Positions 1 through 9,072 are shown, counted from the stretch's first letter. The stretch: 64,000 nucleotides of DNA from Oxalobacteraceae bacterium OTU3CAMAD1 (GCA_024123915.1 CP099650.1:3100001-3164000); one strand, 5' to 3'. Program-made: numbers and translations. The notes: a model not told the origin generated them from the sequence alone.

Positions 1-25
1 CGACGAAGCCGAATGTTTTGCGCAT
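1..25 (-). CDS. N-terminal 8 codons of an unknown leftward gene (partial)
   Basis: The complement reads ATG at 25-23 followed by codons for M-R-K-T-F-G-F-V up to the window edge. An AGGAA-type ribosome binding site lies about eight bases upstream (complement of 34-38), which makes this a credible start. A Lys/Arg-containing, hydrophobic beginning fits an exported protein, but eight residues do not allow a family call. The next leftward gene, the esterase at 170-1702, would be upstream of it on the same strand. Confidence 0.4.
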
Positions 26-169
26 ATTCTGTGTTCCTGATCTTTGTCAGAAGAAAAGGAACTAGTGTATAGCAAGTTTTCAAAGTATCACCGGCAGATA
101 CAATAAAATACAATCGATGATACGGTTTATATTATTTACGTGAACCGTGCTCGCCGCCGCCTGTTTTGG

Positions 170-1702
170 TCAGTGTTTTTTTTGCATCTGGGCGTCCTGG
201 AACTGGAAGCGGGCGTCGTCGTTGGCGGTGACGGCGCGCGATGTCGCGTCCAGGTGCATCACGCGGGAACCCGCGCCGCTGCTGGCTTGAGGCCATTCCG
301 GCAGGCCCGCGCCATTCGGATTGCCGGTCTTGATGAAGTTGGCGAAGTAGCCTTGCATCACGGTCGACAGTGCGCGGTCTTCGTCGGTCCACGCATATAC
401 TTTATTCAGGTTCAGGTTACCCATGGCGTATTCGATTTCGGCCGAGTGGGCTGCGCCCTGGTCGCCGGGACGTGGGCGGCTGTAGTAATAACGATACACA
501 GGCTTGCCGCTGGTGCGGGCGTGCGTGTCGATCCACTTCCAGGTACCGTAGTTGATGAAGCGGTCGCTTGCCAGCGCGGTTGCCGCTTGGGCGACGTCGC
601 CGCTGTAGGCCTGCTGCGCGGCCGCCGCTTGGTCGCCGTAGAGTTTTTGCAGCGCGGCGGCGAAGTTCTCGGTCGTCGGCTCGCTATCGCCCAGGATCTG
701 CTTGTAGTGGCCTTCTTGCGAATTCCAGCCTGCCAGCAGCGGTATGCGCGCCTGTTTGCCGTCGGCGTACAAGGAAGTAGGGAGATTCGGCAGCACATAG
801 CCGTCTTGCACCGCGAAGAACCATGTTCCCGGTTTTTTTGTCGCATCCAGCAGCTGCTGTGCGGGCATGGCGCGCAAGGCGGCCAGCGTCGGCGCGCCTG
901 CCGATTCCGCAAAGGCGGCGCCAATCTTCTCGGCCATCGCCAGCGGCTGCGGCGCCGCGCCAAGCAGGGCGCCGCTCTCGCCGATCGCGCCGGCGATCAA
1001 ATCCTTGGCCATAGGGTTGATCATCTGCGCGCTGACCGAGAATGAGCCGGCCGATTCGCCGGCGATGGTCACGCGCGACGGGTCGCCGCCGAAGGCCGAG
1101 ATATTATCCTTCACCCATTTCAGCGCCGCCGCCTGGTCCATCAAGCCGTAATTGCCCGATGCCTTGTTCGGCGATTCCGCAGTTAGTTCGGGATGCGCCA
1201 GGAAGCCGAACACGTTGAGGCGGTAGTTGACGGTCAAGGTGACGATGCCTTTGGCCGCCATGCTCTCGCCGTCATAACGGGGCTCGGAGCCGTCGCCGGT
1301 GGCGAAACCACCGCCGTAGAAGTACACCAGCACCGGCAGCTTTTCTTTCGCGGATTTGGCAGGTGTCCAGACGTTCAGGTACAGGCAGTCCTCGCCCATG
1401 CCGTCGGAGCGGAACACCATGTCGCTATACAGCGGCAGCTGCATGCCGCGCGGGCCGAAATGGTCGGCCTTGCGCACGCCTTTCCACTTTTGCGCCGGCT
1501 GCGGCGCCTTCCAGCGCAAATCGCCCACCGGCGGCGCGGCGAACGGGATGCCTTTATAGGATGCCACGCCGGAGGCCTCCAGCGTGCCTTGCACCACGCC
1601 CGTGGCGGTGGTGGCGCGCGGCGCGCTGGCCGCCGCAGCGTAGGCGGTGAGGGAAGAGGTGAAAACGCCGGAGGCGACCAGCAGCAAACCGAATTTATTC
1701 AT
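170..1702 (-). CDS. Secreted type-B carboxylesterase
   Basis: Alpha/beta-hydrolase of the carboxylesterase type B family, predicted to cleave ester bonds outside the cytoplasm. The start at 1702 gives 510 residues beginning MNKFGLLLVASGVFTSSL, a clear Sec signal peptide; a longer reading frame to 1810 only adds residues without signal character. The nucleophile elbow is G-E-S-A-G, preceded by the oxyanion stretch YGGGFATGDG and by VNYRLNVFGFL, which is typical of the family. The acid and His of the triad fit the Glu in NSQEG and the His in GAAHSAEIEY. Substrate is unknown. The receiver gene at 1869 diverges from it across a 166-base gap. Confidence 0.88.
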   Translation of the reverse strand: MNKFGLLLVASGVFTSSLTAYAAAASAPRATTATGVVQGTLEASGVASYKGIPFAAPPVGDLRWKAPQPAQKWKGVRKADHFGPRGMQLPLYSDMVFRSDGMGEDCLYLNVWTPAKSAKEKLPVLVYFYGGGFATGDGSEPRYDGESMAAKGIVTLTVNYRLNVFGFLAHPELTAESPNKASGNYGLMDQAAALKWVKDNISAFGGDPSRVTIAGESAGSFSVSAQMINPMAKDLIAGAIGESGALLGAAPQPLAMAEKIGAAFAESAGAPTLAALRAMPAQQLLDATKKPGTWFFAVQDGYVLPNLPTSLYADGKQARIPLLAGWNSQEGHYKQILGDSEPTTENFAAALQKLYGDQAAAAQQAYSGDVAQAATALASDRFINYGTWKWIDTHARTSGKPVYRYYYSRPRPGDQGAAHSAEIEYAMGNLNLNKVYAWTDEDRALSTVMQGYFANFIKTGNPNGAGLPEWPQASSGAGSRVMHLDATSRAVTANDDARFQFQDAQMQKKH

Positions 1703-1868
1703 GTCTTTTTTGGCCAAAAAGGAAGGAGTGGCAACTATAGCTGGAAGCCCTTCCATTGGCGACCGATTTTCGATTTCGCGGCCGTTCGGCGAGGGTGTGA
1801 TAGCGAACATACATTGCGTTTAGGCATTGTTAGGATGGCTCATCGAACTCATCAATAACGAGGCAAAC

Positions 1869-2237
1869 ATGGCAAACGCAAATCAAGTACTGGTCGTCGA
1901 CGACAATATCGACGTGGTGGAGTCGTTATCGGCGCTGCTACAGTGCCACGGCTACGAGACGTCGGCCGCGCACAATGGTTACGAGGCGTGCGACTCGGTG
2001 CGCGATGCGATGCCGAAGGCGATCATCATGGATCTGGGGATGCCGTGGATGGATGGCTACGGCGCGGTGCGGGCGATACGTCGCATGCCCGGGACGCAGG
2101 CCTTGCCGATCATCGCGTTGAGCGGTTCGGCCGATAGCGAGTCGGCGCGAAAAGCTGTTGCGGCCGGGTTCACCCACCATTTTTCTAAACCGCTCAATTT
2201 CGAGCATTTGAATCAGTATCTGGCGAGTCTGAATTAA
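1869..2237 (+). CDS. Single-domain response regulator (receiver only)
   Basis: A 122-residue CheY-like receiver with no output domain. The acidic pair is in VVDDN, the phospho-acceptor Asp is in IIMDLGMP, the switch Ser is in ALSGS and the conserved Lys is in HFSKP. The start at 1869 is chosen because GAGG sits five bases upstream (1860-1863); an in-frame ATG at 1827 would add an unconserved 14-residue tail. No kinase is adjacent, so its partner must lie elsewhere. Stand-alone receivers usually act by protein contact or as phosphate shuttles; which applies here cannot be seen. Confidence 0.85.
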   Translation: MANANQVLVVDDNIDVVESLSALLQCHGYETSAAHNGYEACDSVRDAMPKAIIMDLGMPWMDGYGAVRAIRRMPGTQALPIIALSGSADSESARKAVAAGFTHHFSKPLNFEHLNQYLASLN

Positions 2238-2255
2238 TTCGCTGGCGGTCCGCAA

Positions 2256-2367
2256 ATGGCGGATTACGCTGCGCTAATCCGCCCTACGTGATTGTGTTGT
2301 ACATTGAGCATCCGATTCGTCGCGGAGACACGTAGGGCGGATTAGCCGGAACGGCGTAATCCGCCGT
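2256..2367. repeat. Paired palindromic repeat, copy 1
   Basis: Two imperfect palindromes with the core GGCGGATTA...TAATCCGCC, at 2256-2290 (arm A) and 2329-2367 (arm B), are in opposite orientation and separated by 38 bases. Each arm can fold alone into a 9-bp stem, and the two arms share the CACGTAGGGCGGATTA end. The element fills the gap between the convergent receiver and phosphatase genes, so it may act as a two-way terminator. Copies 2 and 3 are at 6310-6408 and 42808-42903. Confidence 0.85.
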
Positions 2368-2381
2368 GATCCGCCTGCGGC

Positions 2382-4064
2382 TTAACGCAAGGTCTCGGTC
2401 AGCACCCGTCCCTCGGCGCCTGCCGGCGGGCGCACCCGGAGGATGTTGGCCAGGGTCGGCGCGATGTCGACCACTTCCGCGTACTGGCCGTAGTTACCAG
2501 GCTTGACCCAGCGTTTGCCCATGATCAGAAGCGGCACATTGGTGTCATACGCGTACGGCGAACCGTGCGTGGTGCCGGTGTCGCCGTAGCCGAAGTACCA
2601 GTATGGCTTGGTGACCACGATCAAATCGCCCGACGCCTCACGGTTCCACGCGCGGCGCATCAACGTCGCCATGCGCGTGCCTTGCACCGCGCCGCTTTCG
2701 AACTGCGTGCGGGTAAATACGTCGGCGATGCCTTTTTGCTGCAGCAGGAATTGCGTAGCGGCGTTTTCCACGTCCTCGCGACGCAGGCCGCTCTTGTCGA
2801 TCTGCGCGTAGTCCAGGTGCACGCTAGGCAGGGACCATACGGTCAGCAGCTTGGCGCCGCCGAATTTATCCGACAGGTGCTTGCCCAGATCCTTCATCAG
2901 CTGATCGCCCTTGATGCGCTGCGCATCCAGATGACGCGATTGCGAGAATTCGGCCGTGTTGGCGAATCCGTGGTCGGCCGTCAGCACCACCAGCACATTG
3001 TCCATGCCCACCCGCTTGTCCAGATAGGTGAAGAACTGCGCCAGCATGCGGTCTACCCGCTGCAAATGGTCGTGCGACAGTTTGCTCTCCGGGCCGAAGG
3101 CGTGGTTCACATAATCGTGCGCCGACAGGCTGACGCCCAGCAGATCCGGCACGCCGGCCGGATTGCGGCCGAGGTTTTCGCCCTCGATCGCTGCTTGCGC
3201 GAAGTCCAGTGTCAATTGATCGAGGAACGGACCGGTTTTCAGGTTGTTGTAGTAGCCGGCGTCGATCTTGCCGCTCTCGCTGTAGTAAGTGTAGGGCAGG
3301 CGGTTGTGGCCACCCGGCTTGGCCGGGGTCAGTTCCTCGCTGGCGTCGCCGGCGTATGCCGCTTCCGGCAGCAGCGGCGTCCACGCCTTGCCGTAGTAGC
3401 GGTCCTGCGGCTTGGTCGCCTGGTACGCCTGCACCCAAGCCGGGTGCGATTTCATATAGAAGGTGCTGCTGGCGAAATTGCCGGTTTGTTCCATGTACAT
3501 ATACGCGGTGCCGGTTTTACCCGCCAGCAGAATCGCGCCGCGATCCTTGCCCGAGACGGCGACGACCTTGCTACGGTCACCGGTTGCGTAGCGCAGCTGG
3601 TCGCCCAGCGTGTCGACCCGCAGCTTGGTCGGCGCGGTGCCGTCGCTTGGATCGGTGTGCTCGCCGATGTAGGTGTAGTTGGTGTCTTCGGTGCAGTAGA
3701 CCGATTTTTTGGTCACCGGGTCGATCCAGTTGTTGCCGACGATGCCGTGGACGTAGGGGTAGGCGCCGGTCAGCACGGCGCTATGGCCGATCGCGGTGAC
3801 CGTCACGCCGTGCGCCTGGTGCGCGTTGCTGAACGAGGCACCCTGGTCCAGCAGCCGGCGGAAACCGCCCTCGCCGAATTGGTCGCGGTAGCGCTGCACC
3901 TGTTCATTCGGCAGCCCGTCCACCACCAGTACGACGACCAGCTTGGGCTGGGTGGCGGCGGTGGCCTTGGTGGCCTTGGCGGCCGGCGCGGCGATGGCGC
4001 CGGCGTGCAGGGCAAAACAGGTGGTCGCGATCGCGAGTACGGGCAGGGACAGTTTCTTCGTCAT
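2382..4064 (-). CDS. pafA: PafA-type alkaline phosphatase
   Basis: Periplasmic phosphomonoesterase of the alkaline phosphatase superfamily, expected to release phosphate from organic monoesters. It has 560 residues with a signal peptide (MTKKLSLPVLAIATTCFALH...). Metal ligands fit Asp49 in VVDGLPNE, the His in SAHDYVNHAFGP, the Asp-His in TADHG and a His in GTTHGSP. Thr90 in TVTAIGHS is the likely nucleophile. The S-G-K-D-R-G-A segment supplies the Lys and Arg that mark PafA-like phosphatases as opposed to nucleotide pyrophosphatases. It stands alone; no pho genes are beside it. The assignment rests on these motifs. Confidence 0.85.
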   Translation of the reverse strand: MTKKLSLPVLAIATTCFALHAGAIAAPAAKATKATAATQPKLVVVLVVDGLPNEQVQRYRDQFGEGGFRRLLDQGASFSNAHQAHGVTVTAIGHSAVLTGAYPYVHGIVGNNWIDPVTKKSVYCTEDTNYTYIGEHTDPSDGTAPTKLRVDTLGDQLRYATGDRSKVVAVSGKDRGAILLAGKTGTAYMYMEQTGNFASSTFYMKSHPAWVQAYQATKPQDRYYGKAWTPLLPEAAYAGDASEELTPAKPGGHNRLPYTYYSESGKIDAGYYNNLKTGPFLDQLTLDFAQAAIEGENLGRNPAGVPDLLGVSLSAHDYVNHAFGPESKLSHDHLQRVDRMLAQFFTYLDKRVGMDNVLVVLTADHGFANTAEFSQSRHLDAQRIKGDQLMKDLGKHLSDKFGGAKLLTVWSLPSVHLDYAQIDKSGLRREDVENAATQFLLQQKGIADVFTRTQFESGAVQGTRMATLMRRAWNREASGDLIVVTKPYWYFGYGDTGTTHGSPYAYDTNVPLLIMGKRWVKPGNYGQYAEVVDIAPTLANILRVRPPAGAEGRVLTETLR

Positions 4065-4170
4065 GTTGATTCGTCGTCAGGTGAGAGGTAGGCAAAACCG
4101 CATGGATATCGTGCGCCCCGGTATGCTACATCATTCTTGTGACTATGACATGACCGGATTGAAGGCCGGG

Positions 4171-5085
4171 CTATAGCGATTCACGTATATACGAGATGCC
4201 GCAACGGTCGTAGACGTCGTAAATCGTATTGAGCATATTGCGCAACTCCTCCGAGGTGTCCATCTTGCGGACGCTGAACATCACCGGAGATACCGCGTGG
4301 CGGTCGGTGAGGGCGCGGTAGGCGACGTTGTTACGCTTCATGCCTTGTACACTGTCCGGCACCACGGCCACGCCTTCGCCGGCGGCGACCAGGCCGATGG
4401 CGATCTGCAGTTCGCGCACCTCCATGATCTTGTGCGGCAGGATGGAGCGTTCGCTGAACACGCCCAGCACCTGGTCGGCGAAGCTGGGGCGCGGCGCCTT
4501 GGGATAAACGATCAGCGTTTCCATTAACAGGTCCACCAGGCTGAGAGGGGTGTCCGACAGCGCCAGCGGATGCCCAGCCGGCAGCGCGACGATCAGCCGC
4601 TCCTCACGCAGCACGATGCGGCGGATATTCGGGTCTTCGCTCTTCACCCGGCCGAAGCCGACGTCGATGATCCCTTCCTTCAGTGCCTTCAACTGCTGCA
4701 TCGTCGTCATCTCGTGAAAGGTCACTTCCACCGTCGGATACTGCTCGCGGAAGTGCCGCACGATGTCCGGCAGAAGGCCGTACAAGGTCGATGCGACAAA
4801 CCCCATCGACAGCGAGCGGTCGATCTTGCCCACCCGTTGCGTCATGGTTTTGAGCTCGGCCGCCTTGGCTAGCAGCTCCTGCGCGTGGGCGTGGAAGAAG
4901 GTCCCGGCCTCGGTCAGGCGCAGCGGACGCGATCCCTTTTCGATCAGTTCCACCCCTAGTTCCTCTTCCAGCTGCTGGATTTGCCGGCTTAGCGGAGGCT
5001 GGGCGATGAACAGGCGCTTGGCCGCCCGCGTGAAGTTCTTCTCCTCGGCGACGGCGACGAAATAGCGCAGGTGGCGTAGCTCCAT
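4171..5085 (-). CDS. catR: LysR-type regulator of the ben/cat operon (CatR/BenM-like)
   Basis: A 304-residue LysR regulator. The N-terminal winged helix (MELRHLRYFVAVAEEKNFTR, then AQPPLSRQIQQLEEELG) closely resembles BenM/CatM/CatR, and the effector domain carries the family run GLVAAGEGVAVVP. The start at 5085 has GAGGG seven bases upstream; upstream in-frame codons run into the operator. It diverges from catB, the classic arrangement in which the regulator binds the shared intergenic region, represses itself and activates catabolism with cis,cis-muconate (and, for BenM, also benzoate). Which effector applies here cannot be decided by reading. The symbol is given by similarity and position. 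Confidence 0.9.
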   Translation of the reverse strand: MELRHLRYFVAVAEEKNFTRAAKRLFIAQPPLSRQIQQLEEELGVELIEKGSRPLRLTEAGTFFHAHAQELLAKAAELKTMTQRVGKIDRSLSMGFVASTLYGLLPDIVRHFREQYPTVEVTFHEMTTMQQLKALKEGIIDVGFGRVKSEDPNIRRIVLREERLIVALPAGHPLALSDTPLSLVDLLMETLIVYPKAPRPSFADQVLGVFSERSILPHKIMEVRELQIAIGLVAAGEGVAVVPDSVQGMKRNNVAYRALTDRHAVSPVMFSVRKMDTSEELRNMLNTIYDVYDRCGISYIRESL

Positions 5086-5100
5086 AAACAACCCTCTTTT

Positions 5101-5137
5101 ATACCTAATGGGTATGGAGATCATACCAACTCAGTGT
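5101..5137 (+). promoter_or_regulatory. Two-site BenM/CatM/CatR-type operator
   Basis: Site 1 at 5101-5115 is a perfect ATAC-N7-GTAT dyad (ATACCTAATGGGTAT). Site 2 at 5123-5137 is ATAC-N7-GTGT, one mismatch from the dyad. Their centres are 22 bases apart, two helical turns. ATAC-N7-GTAT is the known recognition motif of BenM and CatM, and the strong-site/weaker-site pair matches the usual LysR recognition and activation sites. The position between catR and catB supports control of both. Confidence 0.85.
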
Positions 5138-5166
5138 TGGACGCCCCCGTTTGATGGGCATATTGT
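5137..5166 (+). promoter_or_regulatory. Candidate catB operon promoter
   Basis: A weak -35 (TTGGAC, 5137-5142) overlaps the downstream edge of operator site 2, and an 18-base spacer leads to TATTGT at 5161-5166 as -10. A poor -35 touched by the activator is expected of LysR-activated promoters. It would give a short leader before the catB ATG at 5199. An alternative -10, TATACA at 5185-5190, lies only eight bases before the ATG. Confidence 0.4.
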
Positions 5167-5198
5167 GTACCTATTCCGACTCATTATACAAATTAAAT

Positions 5199-6308
5199 AT
5201 GATCCAGAGCATAGAAGTCATCCTCGCCGACGTGCCGACGATACGCCCGCACAAGCTGTCGGTGGCGACGATGAACACGCAAACGCTGGTGCTGGTCCGG
5301 GTCCGCTGCGCCGACGGCGTCGAGGGTTGGGGCGAGGGCACCACCATCGGCGGCCTGAATTACGGCGAGGAGAGCCCGGAGAGCATCAAGGTCAATATCG
5401 ACACCCATATCGCGCCGCTGCTGATCGGCATGGAGGCGAGCCAGGTGGCGAAGGCGATGGCGAAGATCCGCAAGGTCATTCAGGGCAACCGCTTCGCCAA
5501 ATGCGCGATCGAAACCGCGCTGCTGGACGCGCAGGCACGCCGGCTCGGCGTCCCGCTCAGCGAGTTGCTGGGTGGCCGGGTGCGCGACGCGTTGCCCGTG
5601 GCCTGGACCCTGGCCAGCGGCGACACCGCCAAGGACATCGCCGAGGCGCAGATGATGCTGGAGTTGAGGCGTCACCGCATTTTCAAGCTGAAGATCGGCG
5701 CCCGCGCCGTCCGGGAAGACGTGGCCCACGTATTGGCGATCAAGAAGGCGCTGGGCGATGCGGTCAGCGTGCGGGTCGACGTCAACATGGCCTGGAGCGA
5801 GCTTGAAGCGGTGGAGGGGATCGCGGCGCTGGAAGCTGGCGGCGTCGATCTGATCGAGCAGCCGGTGAGGGCGGAAAACGTCGCGGCGATGGCGCGGTTG
5901 GCGCAGCGCTATGCGGTGGCGCTGATGGCCGACGAGGCGTTGCAAGGTCCGCACGATGCGCTGGCGCTGGCCAACGCCGGTGCCGCGGACGTTTTCGCGG
6001 TCAAGATCGCGCAATCGGGCGGTTTGATTCCGGCGGCGCAGGTGGCGGCGGTGGCGCAGTTGTCGGGCATCGCCCTGTATGGCGGGACGATGCTGGAAGG
6101 CGCTATCGGCACGGCCGCCTCGGCGCACCTGTTCTCGACGTTTGGCGATCTGTCGGCCGGCACCGAGTTGTTTGGGCCGCTGCTGCTGACCGAGGAATTG
6201 CTGCGAACCCCGCTGGTGTACAAGGATTTCATGTTGCAGGTGCCGACCGGCCCCGGGTTGGGTGTGGAAATCGACATCGACAAGCTCGAACGCTTGCGCC
6301 GCAAGTGA
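5199..6308 (+). CDS. catB: Muconate cycloisomerase
   Basis: Converts cis,cis-muconate to muconolactone in the ortho catechol branch. It has 369 residues of the enolase superfamily. The N-terminus has the signature DVPTIRPHKLSVATM; the barrel shows the K-x-K base in FKLKIGA, metal ligands in RVDVNMAW, LIEQPV and MADEAL, and the second Lys in FAVKIAQSGG. The start at 5199 aligns with known CatB proteins, although no good ribosome binding site precedes it and an in-frame ATG lies 48 bases upstream. It is the first gene of the operon. Repeat copy 2 begins two bases after its stop codon. Confidence 0.95.
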   Translation: MIQSIEVILADVPTIRPHKLSVATMNTQTLVLVRVRCADGVEGWGEGTTIGGLNYGEESPESIKVNIDTHIAPLLIGMEASQVAKAMAKIRKVIQGNRFAKCAIETALLDAQARRLGVPLSELLGGRVRDALPVAWTLASGDTAKDIAEAQMMLELRRHRIFKLKIGARAVREDVAHVLAIKKALGDAVSVRVDVNMAWSELEAVEGIAALEAGGVDLIEQPVRAENVAAMARLAQRYAVALMADEALQGPHDALALANAGAADVFAVKIAQSGGLIPAAQVAAVAQLSGIALYGGTMLEGAIGTAASAHLFSTFGDLSAGTELFGPLLLTEELLRTPLVYKDFMLQVPTGPGLGVEIDIDKLERLRRK

Positions 6309-6309
6309 T

Positions 6310-6408
6310 CACGTAGGGCGGATTAGCCGGAACGGCGTAATCCGCCGTCTATGCGCCGCCGACGGAGCACGTAATGGCGGATTACGCTTCGCTAATCCGC
6401 CCTACGTG
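6310..6408. repeat. Paired palindromic repeat, copy 2 (inside the cat operon)
   Basis: Arm B at 6310-6348 and arm A at 6374-6408 carry the same GGCGGATTA/TAATCCGCC palindromes as copy 1, in the reverse arm order. The element lies between catB and catC, which are co-directional members of one pathway, rather than at a transcription-unit border. The folded RNA could stabilise upstream mRNA or attenuate downstream expression. Arm A contains an in-frame ATG that would extend CatC with a repeat-encoded tail, so gene finders may mis-start catC here. Confidence 0.85.
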
Positions 6409-6445
6409 GATCCTAGGTCTTTTAGATGTATTAGAGGAGACAAAT

Positions 6446-6736
6446 ATGCTGTTCCACGTCCGTATGGATGTCCAACTGCCACCGGCCATGCCGGCGGCGC
6501 AGGCGGACGAACTGAAAAAGACCGAACGCGAACTGGCGCAAAGCCTTCAGCGCAGCGGCAAATGGCGCCACCTGTGGCGCATCGCCGGGCAGTACGCCAA
6601 CGTCAGCATGTTCGATGTCGACAGCGTCGACGAACTGCACGCGCTACTGACCTCGCTGCCGCTGTTCCCGTATATGCAAATCGAAGTAATGCCCATGTGC
6701 CGCCATCCGTCCTCGATCCGCGACACCGACGCCTGA
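6446..6736 (+). CDS. catC: Muconolactone delta-isomerase
   Basis: A 96-residue enzyme that isomerises muconolactone to 3-oxoadipate enol-lactone. The start MLFHVRMDVQLPP matches the family, and GAGGAGA at 6434-6440 sits five bases upstream, overriding the in-frame ATG at 6374 inside the repeat. Family-like segments include KTERELAQSLQRSGKW, RIAGQYANVSMFDV and LPLFPYM. It forms a small oligomeric barrel in the cytoplasm. It lies between catB and catA, 137 bases after catB because of the repeat and 30 bases before catA. Confidence 0.95.
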   Translation: MLFHVRMDVQLPPAMPAAQADELKKTERELAQSLQRSGKWRHLWRIAGQYANVSMFDVDSVDELHALLTSLPLFPYMQIEVMPMCRHPSSIRDTDA

Positions 6737-6766
6737 CCTACACGATCACACAACAAGGAGACTAGC

Positions 6767-7687
6767 ATGACCCATAACGAAATCGACACCCTGGTAAAGA
6801 GCTGGATCATCGACACCGCCACCGGCCCGGTGAACCCGCGCGTGCAACAGGTGGTGTTCGGCCTGGTGAGCGCGCTGTGCAAAACCATCGAAGATATGGA
6901 CATCCAGTCCAGCGAATTCTGGAGCGGACTGGAATATCTGCGTGAATCGGCCGTGCGCAACGAGCTTGGCCTGTTGGCGCCCGGCCTGGGACTGGAACGC
7001 TTCCTCGACATCCGCGCCGATGAAGCCGAAGCGAGGGCCGGACTGGCGGGCGGTACCCCGCGCACCATCGAAGGCCCGCTGTACGTGGCCGGGGCGCCCG
7101 AAAGCAAAGGCTTTGCGCGCCTCGACGACGGCACCGAAAGCGACAAGGCCGAAGTCCTGTTCATGCAGGGCACCGTGCGCGACGAGCAGGGTGTGCCGGT
7201 CGCCGGCGCCAAGGTCGAGGTCTGGCACTGTAACCTGATGGGCGGCTACTCGTTCTTCGACCAGACGCAATCGCCGTTCAACCTGCGCCGCACCATCATC
7301 GCCGATGGCGAGGGCCGCTACCAGTTCCGCAGCATCCTGCCGGTCGGCTACAGCTGCCCGCCGGATGGCACCACCCAGCGCCTGCTCGATCAACTGGGCC
7401 GCCACGGCCACCGCCCCGCGCACATCCACTTCTTCATCAGCGCCGAAGGCCAGCGCAAGCTGACCACCCAGATCAACATCGACGGCGACGAGTTCCTGTG
7501 GGACGATTTCGCCTTCGCCAGCCGCGAGGGCCTGGTGCCTGCCGTGCGCAAGGTGACCGAGCCGGCCGCCATCGCGGCCAAGGGGCTGGATCAGCCGTAC
7601 TCCGAAATCGACTTCGATTTCCGCCTGTACGCCGAACGCCAGCAGGCGCCGGCGGCCGAAGTGCAGCGCGTGCGCGTCGCCGCCTGA
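6767..7687 (+). CDS. catA: Catechol 1,2-dioxygenase
   Basis: Intradiol dioxygenase that cleaves catechol with O2 to cis,cis-muconate. It has 306 residues with an N-terminal helical dimerisation and linker region and a C-terminal beta-sandwich with the non-haem Fe(III) site. The four iron ligands are visible as Tyr161 (GGYSFF), Tyr195 (PVGYSC), His219 and His221 (RPAHIHFF). AAGGAG lies about seven bases before the ATG. It feeds catB and receives catechol from BenABC/BenD encoded just downstream. CatA tolerates some substituted catechols in the family, but specificity cannot be read here. Confidence 0.96.
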   Translation: MTHNEIDTLVKSWIIDTATGPVNPRVQQVVFGLVSALCKTIEDMDIQSSEFWSGLEYLRESAVRNELGLLAPGLGLERFLDIRADEAEARAGLAGGTPRTIEGPLYVAGAPESKGFARLDDGTESDKAEVLFMQGTVRDEQGVPVAGAKVEVWHCNLMGGYSFFDQTQSPFNLRRTIIADGEGRYQFRSILPVGYSCPPDGTTQRLLDQLGRHGHRPAHIHFFISAEGQRKLTTQINIDGDEFLWDDFAFASREGLVPAVRKVTEPAAIAAKGLDQPYSEIDFDFRLYAERQQAPAAEVQRVRVAA

Positions 7688-7701
7688 GGGGAGATGCGAT
7701 C

Positions 7702-9072
7702 ATGATTCCGATTCACGTCGAGAAGAAGGCCGGGCCGAAGAACCTGGACAACTATCTGGTCGAAGACCACGAAAAGGGCGATTACCGCCTCCATCGCAGC
7801 GCCTTCACCGATCCCGAGCTGTTCGAACTGGAGATGAAGCATATCTTCGAGGGTAACTGGATTTACCTGGCCCACGAAAGCCAGATCCCGAACAACAACG
7901 ATTACTACACGACGCACATCGGCCGCCAGCCGGTGTTCATCGCGCGCAATCGCCAGGGCGAGCTCAATGCCTTCATCAACGCCTGCACCCACCGTGGCGC
8001 GCAGCTGTGCCGCCACAAACGCGGCAACAAGGCCACCTACACCTGCCCGTTCCACGGCTGGACCTTCAACAACAGCGGCAAGCTGCTGAAAGTGAAGGAC
8101 CCGGAAGGCGCAGGCTATCCGGATTGCTTCAACAAGGAGGGCTCGCACGACCTGAAGAAGGTCGCGCGTTTCGAGAGCTACAAGGGCTTCCTGTTCGGCA
8201 GCCTGAATGACGACGTGCTGCCGCTGGCCGAGTTCCTGGGCGAGGCGGGCAAGATCATCGACATGATCGTCAACCAGTCGGCCGACGGGTTGGAAGTGTT
8301 GCGCGGTTCGTCCACCTACACCTTCGAGGGCAACTGGAAACTGCAGGCAGAGAATGGCGCCGATGGCTATCACGTCTCGGCGGTGCACTGGAACTATGCG
8401 GCCACCACCAACCGCCGCAAGGACCTGAACGAAGTCCGGCCGGACAATATCCGCGCCATGGACGCCGGCAATTGGGGGAAGCAGGGTGGCGGCTTCTATG
8501 CCTTCGATCATGGCCACCTGCTGTTGTGGACCCAGTGGGCCAATCCGCAGGACCGGCCCAACTATCCGAAGCGCGCCGAATACGCCGAGCAGTTCGGCGG
8601 CGCCACGGCCGACTGGATGATCGAGCGCTCGCGCAATTTATGCCTGTACCCGAATGTGTACCTGATGGACCAATTCGGCTCGCAAATCCGTTTGCTGCGC
8701 CCGATCTCTGTCGACAAGACCGAGGTGACGATCTACTGCATCGCGCCGAAGGGCGAATCCGACGAGGCGCGCGCGCGGCGCATCCGCCAGTACGAGGACT
8801 TCTTCAACGTCAGCGGCATGGCCACGCCGGACGATCTGGAGGAATTCCGCGCCTGCCAGCAAGGCTACAACGGCCGCGCGCTGGAATGGAACGACATGTG
8901 CCGGGGCTCGACGCACTGGGTACAGGGCGCCGACGCGGCAGCCAGGGAAATCGGCCTGGCGCCCGTCCTGAGCGGCGTCAAGACCGAGGACGAGGGCTTG
9001 TACACAATCCAGCACCGTTATTGGCTGGACGTGATGAAAAAGGCGATCAAGGCCGAAGGAGAGGCGGCATGA
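7702..9072 (+). CDS. benA: Benzoate 1,2-dioxygenase, large (alpha) subunit
   Basis: Catalytic oxygenase subunit that dihydroxylates benzoate to the cis-diol. It has 456 residues. The Rieske [2Fe-2S] site is Cys95-x-His97 and Cys115-x2-His118. The mononuclear iron site is His224 and His229 in [10 protein letters not shown] plus an Asp in LMDQFG. The start MIPIHVEKK at 7702 follows a GAGGGGAG site and lies 14 bases after catA; a longer frame reaching back into catA has no family similarity. It partners with BenB in an (alpha-beta)n oxygenase and takes electrons from BenC. A close alternative is a related benzoate/toluate (XylX-type) enzyme. Confidence 0.94.
   Translation: MIPIHVEKKAGPKNLDNYLVEDHEKGDYRLHRSAFTDPELFELEMKHIFEGNWIYLAHESQIPNNNDYYTTHIGRQPVFIARNRQGELNAFINACTHRGAQLCRHKRGNKATYTCPFHGWTFNNSGKLLKVKDPEGAGYPDCFNKEGSHDLKKVARFESYKGFLFGSLNDDVLPLAEFLGEAGKIIDMIVNQSADGLEVLRGSSTYTFEGNWKLQAENGADGYHVSAVHWNYAATTNRRKDLNEVRPDNIRAMDAGNWGKQGGGFYAFDHGHLLLWTQWANPQDRPNYPKRAEYAEQFGGATADWMIERSRNLCLYPNVYLMDQFGSQIRLLRPISVDKTEVTIYCIAPKGESDEARARRIRQYEDFFNVSGMATPDDLEEFRACQQGYNGRALEWNDMCRGSTHWVQGADAAAREIGLAPVLSGVKTEDEGLYTIQHRYWLDVMKKAIKAEGEAA

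Noticed and set aside
6374-6445. N-terminal extension of CatC starting MADYASLIRPTW
   Set aside because: Encoded by the palindromic repeat; CatC family length and the GAGGAGA site support 6446.
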